A stretch of DNA of 64,000 bases from an uncultured Prevotella sp. (GTDB taxonomy: Bacteria > Bacteroidota > Bacteroidia > Bacteroidales > Bacteroidaceae). Positions 28,357 through 36,352 of the stretch are shown here, one piece after another. Made by a program: the position numbers and the translations under genes. The stretch lies in assembly GCA_900315545.1 (NCBI GenBank), contig OMZM01000010.1:1-64000 (forward strand). The letters are read 5' to 3'. The notes under the pieces are model-generated. The model saw only the letters and a list, made by a program, of their open reading frames with translations. It ran no database searches and had not been told where the DNA came from. How positions within the stretch are numbered: position 1 is the stretch's first letter; each line of letters starts with the position of its first letter.

Positions 28357-30513
28357 TTACATGAACAGATAGCGGTTGTCTTCGACATCGGCTTTACGCT
28401 GCATGTCTGACTGTATAGTCTGGAACATTGTGCGCATGTTCTGCATTGCAACCTGCTCTGCATACTGCTTGGCGTCAAACTTGCCTGGAAGCTGCTTCTT
28501 GTCTGTTACCTGGAAGAGATAAACACCGGCATTTCCCTTAACAGGATGAGTAGAGAACTTGCCCTTAGGTGTTGCAAATACAGCACCGCTAAGTGTTGGC
28601 TCTGAAGCCTGAAGTTCTGCTATCATGGCTGGTGCAGCAAATGTTATCTGCTCTACGGTTGTAACCTTGCATCCCTTCTGCTTTGCTGCTGCGATGCTGT
28701 TTACACCCTTCATCTTCGCCATTATCATTTCTGCCTTCTTGTCGTTCATAGCTTCAGCCTTTACATACTCCTTAACCTGCTCGTGTTCGAGTGTGAGATA
28801 GCCCTTTGGATGTACTTTTGTGAGTACGCAAACCAGCAGTTCGTCGGTATTGGCACCACAGCTGTAAACCGGAGATATTTCTCCTTCCTTAGCCTCAAAC
28901 ACCCATTTCAGAGCATCGCGCGTACCCTGTATGCCGGCAATAACTCCAGACGATGTTGTTACGTTCTGCATATCTTTGATTTCATATCCACTCTTCTTTG
29001 CGTTCTTTTCCATATCTGCAAGTGTGCGGTTAGCTGCAACGAAAGAGTTGAACTTGTTGTAGATATTGTTAGATGTTTCGTCTGAGAAGTCTATTGTCTT
29101 CTTAATAACGGCTACATTGTACTTCGGTGTAACACTGCGACGGTCCGTAACCTGAATAATCATGTTGCCCTGTGTCAGTGCCACGTTCTGATATTCGTTC
29201 ACAGCACCGTTGTTCCATGCGTTGATAACAGGCATATTTTCCTTTGACTGCATAGCAGCGCCATACATCTGAGTAGCTGTTATCCACTGTTTTTCGCCAG
29301 TCTGATTGTATTTCTTAGCCATAGCCTCGAAGTCAGCTCCACCCTTCAGTGCTGTATAAACGCTGTCTGCTTTCTTCTTTGCTTCATCAGGAGTGTTGCC
29401 GCCTATAGCGATAAGGCGATACTGTATAGAGTCTGCCTGGTTTGTCTTTGCTATCAGACGAATGACATTGAGAGTGTTGTCAGCCTTGTTTTCTACAGGT
29501 CCGACTGTTGTGCCCACTGCTATAGAGTCGAGTTTGTTTGCAATGTCAGACGGGAAGATTGTCTTTGGCGCAGCTATGTCAGCATACTGTACGCGCGACT
29601 GGCTCTTTCTGATGACCTGCTCCACATTCTCTGCCGTACGCAGCTCTTCTGTAAAGGCATTCATCTGCTTCTGCAGTTTAGCACGGTCGGTAGCAGATGC
29701 CACTTTCTTTACTTCTATATACTTTATCTCACGCATTTCCTGAGGAATGTAGAAACGCTCCTTCAGTTCGTCGTACTTAGCTTTCAGGTCTGCGTCTGTC
29801 AGTTTCACGTCGTTGTCGTTGATAGACTTATAGTCAATGTAAGCAAGTTCTATGTTGCTTTCTGTCTTTTCTGCGTCGAATGCAAACTTAGCTTCAACAG
29901 GGTTAGAGAGCACACCTGCCTGTATCATAGACTGATATTTTTCCATCAGCAGTGCCTGCTTCAGCTGCTTTTCCTTGAACACCCAGTATCTGTAAGTCTC
30001 TGCCAGCTGCTCAGCTACCTGTGGATTGTTCTTGCGGGCATTGTTGTATTCCGACAGGAACTTGTTGAGTGCATTAACATCGAATAGTCCCGTCTTTTCA
30101 TTATGGAACTGTGGCACTGCAACGCTCATGAGGAACTGGTGTGTACCTTCCTTAATGACGTTCTGTATTTCATCGTCTGTAACTGTCAGACCAAGTTCTT
30201 TAGCTTCTGCCTCGATAATTTTCGAGTTAACATAGTTCTGCCATGCCATTTCGCGGATCTGCTCATCAGATGGAGCCTGTTGCTGCTGCATAGCATACTC
30301 ATTTGTAGTAGCTTCCTTAAACTCTTCTACATACTTCTGATAATCCTGTGCGTTTACTTTCTCGCCCAGTATCGATGCCAACTGGTTTCTTTTCTGCGCC
30401 GTGAACGATTCGCATGATTTGAAACCGTCACCGGCAATAAAGGCAAAAAGACCCAATGCAATGACTGCAACCAACAATGGTCCCTTACTTCTAATTTTTC
30501 CTAATGCTGCCAT
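28357..30513 (-). CDS. PpiD/SurA-like peptidyl-prolyl isomerase, membrane-anchored
   Basis: 718 residues: one N-terminal membrane helix (about 13-30), SurA_N-like helical region (about 40-240), parvulin-like domain around 340-440 (IQYRLIAIGGNTPDEAKKKA) and a second PPIase-like C-terminal region. The layout fits PpiD, a periplasmic foldase acting on proteins leaving the Sec translocon. It is the fourth gene of the minus-strand envelope cluster (barrel protein, lptC, CBS protein, this). Confidence 0.85.
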   Translation of the reverse strand: MAALGKIRSKGPLLVAVIALGLFAFIAGDGFKSCESFTAQKRNQLASILGEKVNAQDYQKYVEEFKEATTNEYAMQQQQAPSDEQIREMAWQNYVNSKIIEAEAKELGLTVTDDEIQNVIKEGTHQFLMSVAVPQFHNEKTGLFDVNALNKFLSEYNNARKNNPQVAEQLAETYRYWVFKEKQLKQALLMEKYQSMIQAGVLSNPVEAKFAFDAEKTESNIELAYIDYKSINDNDVKLTDADLKAKYDELKERFYIPQEMREIKYIEVKKVASATDRAKLQKQMNAFTEELRTAENVEQVIRKSQSRVQYADIAAPKTIFPSDIANKLDSIAVGTTVGPVENKADNTLNVIRLIAKTNQADSIQYRLIAIGGNTPDEAKKKADSVYTALKGGADFEAMAKKYNQTGEKQWITATQMYGAAMQSKENMPVINAWNNGAVNEYQNVALTQGNMIIQVTDRRSVTPKYNVAVIKKTIDFSDETSNNIYNKFNSFVAANRTLADMEKNAKKSGYEIKDMQNVTTSSGVIAGIQGTRDALKWVFEAKEGEISPVYSCGANTDELLVCVLTKVHPKGYLTLEHEQVKEYVKAEAMNDKKAEMIMAKMKGVNSIAAAKQKGCKVTTVEQITFAAPAMIAELQASEPTLSGAVFATPKGKFSTHPVKGNAGVYLFQVTDKKQLPGKFDAKQYAEQVAMQNMRTMFQTIQSDMQRKADVEDNRYLFM

Positions 30514-30741
30514 TTCTTTATTATTTTAATTATTATTTTTCGTTTTGCTTTAAGTTTGTACTTATGCTTTTTCGTGCAGTGTTTTTTGTCTGCCTTGCAT
30601 TCCTGCAATTATCATAAAAGCGTACAAAATTACAAATAAAAACACAAACAACGTAATTTTTCACTTGAAAATTAGCAAAAACGTCATACTTTTCGCTTTT
30701 TGTCCGTCTTGCTGCGGATATTTTACGTCTTTTTCGACGTG

Positions 30742-32004
30742 TTACTGTATGACCGTCAGGCGTACAAGTTCTATTTTCGTCATCGTATTTTTAATTATCT
30801 TGAACTCATATTTTTCCGTTTTCACCACCTCGTTTATTTTCGGGAAACTCTCATATTCGTGCAATATCAGTCCGCCTATCGTCATATATTCGTCGCTTTC
30901 CGGCAGTTCCAGGTCGAACATGTCGTTTACCTTGTCTATCTCCAGTCGAGCCGACAGCAGATACTCGTTTTCGCCCACCTGCTTTGCCACATACTTGGTG
31001 TTGTCGTGTTCATCTTCTATATCGCCGAATATTTCCTCTACGATGTCTTCCAACGACACTATTCCGCTCGTGCCTCCGAACTCGTCGACTACTACGCCGA
31101 GCGACTTTTTCTGTTGCAGGAATATCTGCATCAGCTTCTTGGCTGCCATCGTTTCCGGTACGAACGGCATCTTGCGTATGTGTTCAGTCCAGTTGCCAGT
31201 GTAGTTTCTGAACATTTCCGACGAATGGATATATCCCACGATATGGTCTATATCGTCGTGATAGACAATGATTTTCGAGTTTCCGCTTTCTATGAACATC
31301 TGCTTCAGTTTTTCTATGCTGCAGTTGTCTTCTACGGCATTCACTTCCGTGCGCGGTATCATGCAGTCGCGCACTTTTGTATCGACAAAGTCGAGAGCGT
31401 TCTGGAATATCTTTACTTCTTCCTCTATTTCCTCATTGCTGCGGGCGTTGTCGATGCTCGACTGCACAAGATGGTCGAGGTCTATCTTTGTGAATACTTC
31501 GTCAGTCTTCGACTTTTCCACCTTGACGCCCACTATGCGCAGCAGTATTCTCGACAGCCACGTTGCGAAGCGCGATATAGGCCAGAGGACTATATAGCAT
31601 ATATATGCCGGTATGGCGAACAGCGACATCATCCTGTTCGGGTTGCTCTTGAAGAGTGTCTTTGGCAGAAACTCGCCTGTGAACAGCACTATTATCGTCG
31701 AGAGTATTGTGTTTGCCGGCACCTGCACTTCCTCTGTAAAGCCGCTGAAGATTGTCGCGTTGAACAGTCGCGATATCAGTATTCCGTAGATAACCAGTGC
31801 GATGTTGTTTCCGACGAGCATCGTACTGACGAAATTGTTTGGGTGGCTGAGGAATACCGAGAGGCACCGTTGCGTTATGCTGTTGCGTTCCTTGTCCATC
31901 TCGGCAAGCATACGGTTTATTGAAACGAAGGCTATTTCCATGCCGGAGAAGAAGGCAGAGAACACCATTGTTACCAATATACCTAATATTAATGGAAGTT
32001 CCAT
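30742..32004 (-). CDS. CNNM/CorC-HlyC family membrane protein with CBS domains
   Basis: 420 residues: N-terminal DUF21 domain with about four membrane helices (1-180), a CBS pair (about 205-330, DCMIPRTEVNAV and GVVDEFGGTSGIVSLEDI) and the C-terminal CorC_HlyC domain (about 340-420). Members are called hemolysins for historical reasons; evidence favours magnesium or other cation transport. It follows lptC by 22 bp. Confidence 0.88.
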   Translation of the reverse strand: MELPLILGILVTMVFSAFFSGMEIAFVSINRMLAEMDKERNSITQRCLSVFLSHPNNFVSTMLVGNNIALVIYGILISRLFNATIFSGFTEEVQVPANTILSTIIVLFTGEFLPKTLFKSNPNRMMSLFAIPAYICYIVLWPISRFATWLSRILLRIVGVKVEKSKTDEVFTKIDLDHLVQSSIDNARSNEEIEEEVKIFQNALDFVDTKVRDCMIPRTEVNAVEDNCSIEKLKQMFIESGNSKIIVYHDDIDHIVGYIHSSEMFRNYTGNWTEHIRKMPFVPETMAAKKLMQIFLQQKKSLGVVVDEFGGTSGIVSLEDIVEEIFGDIEDEHDNTKYVAKQVGENEYLLSARLEIDKVNDMFDLELPESDEYMTIGGLILHEYESFPKINEVVKTEKYEFKIIKNTMTKIELVRLTVIQ

Positions 32005-32026
32005 ATATCTATCTATAGTCTTTGTT

Positions 32027-32692
32027 TTATCTGATTAGTGGAATTGTTGTTGTCTTTCTCACAGGTGTTGCCGGCTTTCTGCCCATTGTCAGAGCCGTGT
32101 CTGCCGCGTTTGCCGGCGGCATGTTTTCTTCCGACGAGTCGAAATCTCCCTTCTCGAATGAGCCTTTGCTGTTCGATATGTAGTATTTCGTCATCATGTC
32201 GTCGCTTCTGAAGTATGCTCCTTGCAGGCTGCGCTCAGGCGTTACGAGTCGCGAGAAACGGTTTGAGTAAAGTTCATGCTTCTGCTCGTTCCAGTATAGT
32301 TCCTCGCTGGTGAAGTGCAGTCCTTGCTTTGTCAGTATGCTTACCCTTCCTTTCAGTTCCCAGAGGCGTTTTTCGTCGTAATAGTATGCCGTGTCGCACT
32401 GTATGTACGACTGTATGTTGAAGTTCTCATCAAACTGTTCGAGGAATACTCCTTTGTCGAAAATCCATCTTGATGGTCGTTTGTTCTGGTTTATTTCCCA
32501 CCGCTCGGCTACTATTCTGTACTTTATCGTGCCCGAGTCTGATATTAGCGTGTTCACTCCGTAGGTAGTCATCATGGCTACGGAGTCGCGCGCGTAGATT
32601 GCGGGGGCTGTGTGTTCCTGCTTTTCCTCGCACGAGGTCAGCAGCAGAGCCAGTGTCGTTATGGTGCTGAGGACTGTTATTCGAACTTCCAT
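32027..32692 (-). CDS. lptC: LPS export protein LptC
   Basis: 221 residues from the ATG at 32692; the frame is open further upstream, but this start gives a clean lipoprotein signal (LALLLTSC, Cys21). The OstA/LptC-like region has YRIVAERWEIN, KGVFLEQFD, and WELKGRVSILTKQG. LptC is the periplasmic link between the LptBFG transporter and LptA. Its start overlaps the end of the upstream barrel gene by 16 bp, so translation is probably coupled. Confidence 0.82.
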   Translation of the reverse strand: MEVRITVLSTITTLALLLTSCEEKQEHTAPAIYARDSVAMMTTYGVNTLISDSGTIKYRIVAERWEINQNKRPSRWIFDKGVFLEQFDENFNIQSYIQCDTAYYYDEKRLWELKGRVSILTKQGLHFTSEELYWNEQKHELYSNRFSRLVTPERSLQGAYFRSDDMMTKYYISNSKGSFEKGDFDSSEENMPPANAADTALTMGRKPATPVRKTTTIPLIR

Positions 32693-33972
32693 TTTTGGAA
32701 CCATCGCTCGTTGAATGTTAGTCCTACGCATATACGGAATGTGTTTTCCTTCAGCATTCCCGCAGCCTGCTGCCTTACCCACTGTCCCGAAATGTTGAGT
32801 ATAGAACGGTTGTTGTATCCGTTGGCGATAGGTATTCCGAAGCCGGCGCTTACGCTGTATTCCTTAGGTCCGTCGTTGCTGCCCACCTTATAGTATGGTG
32901 TGGCATATCCTGCGCCTGCCCTGTAGCGTATGCGCTGGAAGAAGTTGCGCGACTGCCTGTTTCTGCAATATTCGCCGCCGAGCACTATGCGGTGGCGGTT
33001 CATGAAGTAGTTGTCGTTCATGACAAACTGCTGCGAGTTGTCGGTTGATATGAGTATTGGAAATCCGGTGTCTGCCCATTGCTGCTGTGTGTAGTCTACT
33101 CCCACTTTCCACATGTTTCCGTGCTGCCACATCAGTCCGGCTCCGAACATGTGAGGCAGCTTCAGTCCGCCGTCGATGTTGTAGTTGTCAACATTGGTGG
33201 TGTTCGTACTGTTGTTCACCGACGACAGTACGCATGTCGGGTCGTTGCCTATCTTGTGTCCCAGCCCGTAGGTCAGACCTATCGTTACGTTGTCTTTCTT
33301 CGTTATCTGTGCCTTGTATTGCAGTCCGAAGTCTATCTTGTATGTGTTTATGTCAGCCGAGTTTGTCATGGTGATGGCGTTCACGGTGTTGTCGCTGTAT
33401 GTGTTTGCCAGTATGTGCGAGTATTCTCCCCATACGTATGCGGCATTGACGCCTATCGACAGGTTCTTTATCGGCTCGTAGCCCAGTCCCAGATACACCT
33501 GTCGCAGTCCGCCTGAGCCCTGATAGGTCTTGGCATATTCCAGTTTCGACTGCGACGTGCCTATCGTGCTGAGCGTAGAGAAGTTGTAGCCTATCTGCGT
33601 GAACGGCACGAGACCGAACGACAGTCCGAGTTTCTTTGCCAGTCGGAGTCCGGCTACAGCATAGTCGAACTTGGCGTTGTTGGCATTCCTTCGCTTGCCG
33701 TTTTCCTCGAAGTTGGTCATCTGCAGCGACATGCCCATGTCGAAGATGAACGTCAGAGAGTCAAGACTTGAATACGAAGCAGGGTTGAGATAGTTCACCT
33801 GATTGCCTTCGCTGAAACCTATTCCGACACCGTTCATGGCATTGTTGAAACCGCTGACCTCGCCTGTCAGTTCTCCAAATCCAAACTGACTGTAGGGCGA
33901 GTTGGTGCCTGTCTGTGCCACAGACACTATTGACGTCAGAATTGCAGCTATTGATATTATGATTTTTTTCAT
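32677..33972 (-). CDS. Outer-membrane beta-barrel protein, hypothetical
   Basis: 431 residues with a signal peptide ending VSVAQ (residue 20). The mature part has alternating strands, NSPYSQFGFGEL and a MNGVGIGF segment, like Bacteroidales FadL-type barrels. The C-terminus ends in Phe-Glu after several aromatic strands. It lies directly upstream of lptC and overlaps it. The substrate is unknown. Confidence 0.72.
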   Translation of the reverse strand: MKKIIISIAAILTSIVSVAQTGTNSPYSQFGFGELTGEVSGFNNAMNGVGIGFSEGNQVNYLNPASYSSLDSLTFIFDMGMSLQMTNFEENGKRRNANNAKFDYAVAGLRLAKKLGLSFGLVPFTQIGYNFSTLSTIGTSQSKLEYAKTYQGSGGLRQVYLGLGYEPIKNLSIGVNAAYVWGEYSHILANTYSDNTVNAITMTNSADINTYKIDFGLQYKAQITKKDNVTIGLTYGLGHKIGNDPTCVLSSVNNSTNTTNVDNYNIDGGLKLPHMFGAGLMWQHGNMWKVGVDYTQQQWADTGFPILISTDNSQQFVMNDNYFMNRHRIVLGGEYCRNRQSRNFFQRIRYRAGAGYATPYYKVGSNDGPKEYSVSAGFGIPIANGYNNRSILNISGQWVRQQAAGMLKENTFRICVGLTFNERWFQKWKFE

Positions 33973-34021
33973 TGTTTCTGGGTGTGTGTGTTTATTATTT
34001 ACCTTGCCTACACCTTGTTGT

Positions 34022-35110
34022 TTATCTCTTCAGCGAGAGATTGTAGTTGTAATATTTCTCGTTTCCGGTAACGTCTTCTACTACTTTCAGGAACGGCGGG
34101 AACTTTATTTCGTCGTGTTCCCTAACGCCTTCTATTTCGAGTATGCTCAGTCCCAGTGCGGGCTGCATGTATGTGTCGAGCTCGAAATACTGCTTTTCCC
34201 ACACGAAGTTCTTTCTTATCTTCTTGATAGTCATGTGTTCAGGGTCTGCCTGTTCCAGCAGCGTAACATATCGGTTGGGGCTTATCTGTCGCTCCGTCTC
34301 TATGCATTCAGAGTCTGAAACGCGCTTCTTCGTGGTCTGGAAGTAGACGTAGCTGCCCTCCCTGCCGCGCTTGCGCAGCCTCACCTCCTGGTCGGCGTCG
34401 GTCTTCAGGTATGTCTGCGTGATTTCGCTCTCTATGGCTTTCGGTATGTCGCCCGTAACCTCGACGACATACTTGCGTTCTGTCTCTATCGGCTCCGGCG
34501 TGCCTATGAGCCTCGATATCTCCGACAGCACGTGGCGTATCTTCTGCTCGAAGTCCTCGCTGTTGTCCACTATGCGCAGGTGCGGGTGTCCCGTCCATGC
34601 GGCAGCCACCTTCTTGTCGAGTTCGCGAGCCAGCTCTATGCCCTCCGAGCGGTACATGTTGTTGGCATTGGTGAAATATTTTTCGGCGCCGCGGGCAGCC
34701 GTAACGAGGTGCAGCACGGCATCATAGCGCGAGTCGCGCAGCTTTATCGTGTCAGTGCCTATCTCTATAAGTATAGCCTGCCACATCTCTTCCGACATGT
34801 AGGCTGAAATGTCCATCGTTCCCCTGTCGCAGATAAGCAGCGCAGGCTTGCCGCACGAAGAGGCTATCTCCATGAACCGGTCTTCCAGATAGAGCTGAGT
34901 CTGAAGCGTAGCTTTCTCCTCCTGATAGAAATATGACTTGTCTTCTGTCAGATAGTTGATGCCGGCAGCGCTGAACATAGTAGGCACTTCGGGCAACGTA
35001 TATACCTGAAAGCCACGCGTAGAGAAGTATTCTATTATGCGCACCATAGCCGTCGTCTTGCCGGCACACGGACCGCCTGTAAGCACAATTTTTGTGACGT
35101 TGTTCATCAT
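34022..35110 (-). CDS. P-loop ATPase fused to CYTH (triphosphate tunnel) domain
   Basis: 362 residues. N-terminal half (about 1-190): AAA_28/NadR-like kinase fold with Walker A GGPCAGKTT and ICDRGTMDISAY. C-terminal half (about 205-362): begins ETERKYVVEV, which contains the ExExK signature of CYTH/triphosphate-tunnel enzymes, followed by alternating basic and acidic strands (VRLRKRGREGS, LEIEGVREHDE). This two-domain order resembles Ttd14-type proteins known from animals. No substrate is known to me; a nucleotide or polyphosphate-type ligand is inference. Confidence 0.78.
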   Translation of the reverse strand: MMNNVTKIVLTGGPCAGKTTAMVRIIEYFSTRGFQVYTLPEVPTMFSAAGINYLTEDKSYFYQEEKATLQTQLYLEDRFMEIASSCGKPALLICDRGTMDISAYMSEEMWQAILIEIGTDTIKLRDSRYDAVLHLVTAARGAEKYFTNANNMYRSEGIELARELDKKVAAAWTGHPHLRIVDNSEDFEQKIRHVLSEISRLIGTPEPIETERKYVVEVTGDIPKAIESEITQTYLKTDADQEVRLRKRGREGSYVYFQTTKKRVSDSECIETERQISPNRYVTLLEQADPEHMTIKKIRKNFVWEKQYFELDTYMQPALGLSILEIEGVREHDEIKFPPFLKVVEDVTGNEKYYNYNLSLKR

Positions 35111-35302
35111 CGATAGTTTTAAAACCGCACAAAATTACGCTTTATTTCCAAATCTACAAAAAAAATACAACCTTATTATAAACATTTAGCGTTTCTTTAT
35201 TGAACGAAAATCATAATAAACACTCCCCGCAGGCACCTGAAACAGGTTTACAGGACAAGCCAAAAGGCTTTTTTGCACACTGAAAAACAAATTACAGGAT
35301 TT

Positions 35303-35412
35303 TTCCGGCAAAGCTGTAATCCTGTTACAGACCGTCTGTAAAAGCATTACAAGCACTCCGTCACACTGTTACAAATACTCCGTCACACTATTACAAGATT
35401 TCTGTAATCCTG
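35303..35412. repeat. 22-bp phased array B (TTACA-N7-TGTAA)
   Basis: Five units start at 35303, 35325, 35347, 35369 and 35391. The first has a degenerate left half (TTCCG) and two middle units have CGTCA in place of TGTAA. A TTACAGGATTT half-unit precedes the array 11 bp out of phase, as in the array at 54261. No sigma-54 site is evident nearby. Between 35111 and 35302 I see nothing else except a small AAGCC-AAAA-GGCTT hairpin near 35263. Confidence 0.82.
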
Positions 35413-35430
35413 CATTCTACGACACGCCAC

Positions 35431-35471
35431 AAAAAAGTGCGGCTCCCGCAACATCGTCGCGGAAGCCGCAC
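35431..35471 (-). terminator. Terminator of the DUF6078-like gene
   Basis: On the minus strand a 13-bp GC-rich stem (35437-35449 with 35459-35471, one wobble) is followed by a run of six T (complement of 35431-35436). Confidence 0.88.
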
Positions 35472-35492
35472 CAAAGGGCTAAAGGCACTGCC

Positions 35493-35912
35493 CTACCAGC
35501 TCAGCTCATCGGAATATCTGTCGAAAACCGCCCCGTCATATCCATAACGGCGGAAAGTCTCCGATATGAACGCCTGCTCCGCAGGCTTGATAGCCCGCAG
35601 CCCGTTGCGCATCAGATAGTATGTCCCGTTGCCGAAACTGCGCGTTATCTCACCACGCAAGTCTGCTATGTGGCGCGCAAGGACATCATCATACATGTGC
35701 AGCATGCCGTACGCCATGCGCACATACTGCTTGGGCTTGTAGAGACGACAGTCCTCGCCGTCGGCAAACCTGTTGTTCACGGCTTTCACGATGCGTCCCT
35801 CCGGACTGCCGTACTTGGCTGCAAGATGACGAAGACACTCTCCTGCCCGACAGCAAGAGCCGCTGAAGCAAAGCACATAGTGTCTGGGCATGTTCTGAAA
35901 TTCTTTTTCCAT
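35493..35912 (-). CDS. Small Cys-rich protein, DUF6078-like
   Basis: 139 residues. The N-terminal half has Cys in HYVLCFSGSCCRAGECLRHL and later EDCRLYK, a spacing that suggests metal binding. The C-terminal half has KPAEQAFISETFRRYGYDG and ends FDRYSDELSW. This pattern resembles the Bacteroidales DUF6078 family from memory; no function is known. It is a single-gene unit with its own terminator. Confidence 0.6.
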   Translation of the reverse strand: MEKEFQNMPRHYVLCFSGSCCRAGECLRHLAAKYGSPEGRIVKAVNNRFADGEDCRLYKPKQYVRMAYGMLHMYDDVLARHIADLRGEITRSFGNGTYYLMRNGLRAIKPAEQAFISETFRRYGYDGAVFDRYSDELSW

Positions 35913-36167
35913 AAAATAAAAACAGTTTAAAAGGTTAATAAAAACATTAGTAATACTATCTGGAAACAGTCATTCTGCTGACTGCAGCAATATGGTTCCA
36001 CCTGCAAAGATACGAAATAAAACACCCTTTTGCAAGCAATCCGCCGTTTTTCGGCAACGGCACATTAACGCCCGACGACATCGTACAGAGCCACAAACAG
36101 CAGCACTTTTCATCTGCACAAACACAAATCTCCGCACTCTCGGCATATAAATTATCTTGGCTTTTCC

Positions 36168-36198
36168 TTTGCTATTTGAAATAGAATTACTACTTTTG
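36168..36198 (+). promoter_or_regulatory. Promoter of thiamine uptake operon
   Basis: TTTG (36168-36171), a 19-bp spacer and TACTTTTG (36191-36198) match the Bacteroidetes consensus; the riboswitch follows about 20 nt downstream. In 35913-36160 I see nothing recognisable. Confidence 0.75.
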
Positions 36199-36220
36199 CA
36201 CCCGACTGAGCACGATGCTT

Positions 36221-36303
36221 TGTTAAGGGGTGCCTGCTGTTGCAGGCTGAGATTAAACCCTCTGACCTGACCCAGATAATGCTGGCGTAGGGATAACGAT
36301 TAT
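36221..36303 (+). promoter_or_regulatory. TPP riboswitch (THI element)
   Basis: The conserved blocks are in order: GGGGTGCC, GCTGAGAT, AAACCCT, GACCTGACCCAGATAATGC and TGGCGTAGGGA. The P3-type stem is formed by CCTGCTGTTGCAGG. It lies about 50 nt upstream of the TonB receptor start and should lower expression of the receptor and PnuT when thiamine diphosphate is plentiful. A clear terminator is not visible, so control may be translational. Confidence 0.96.
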
Positions 36304-36352
36304 CTTATTTCCCCCCTTTTTTATGTTTTTTAAATATTAAATAAGGTAAAAG

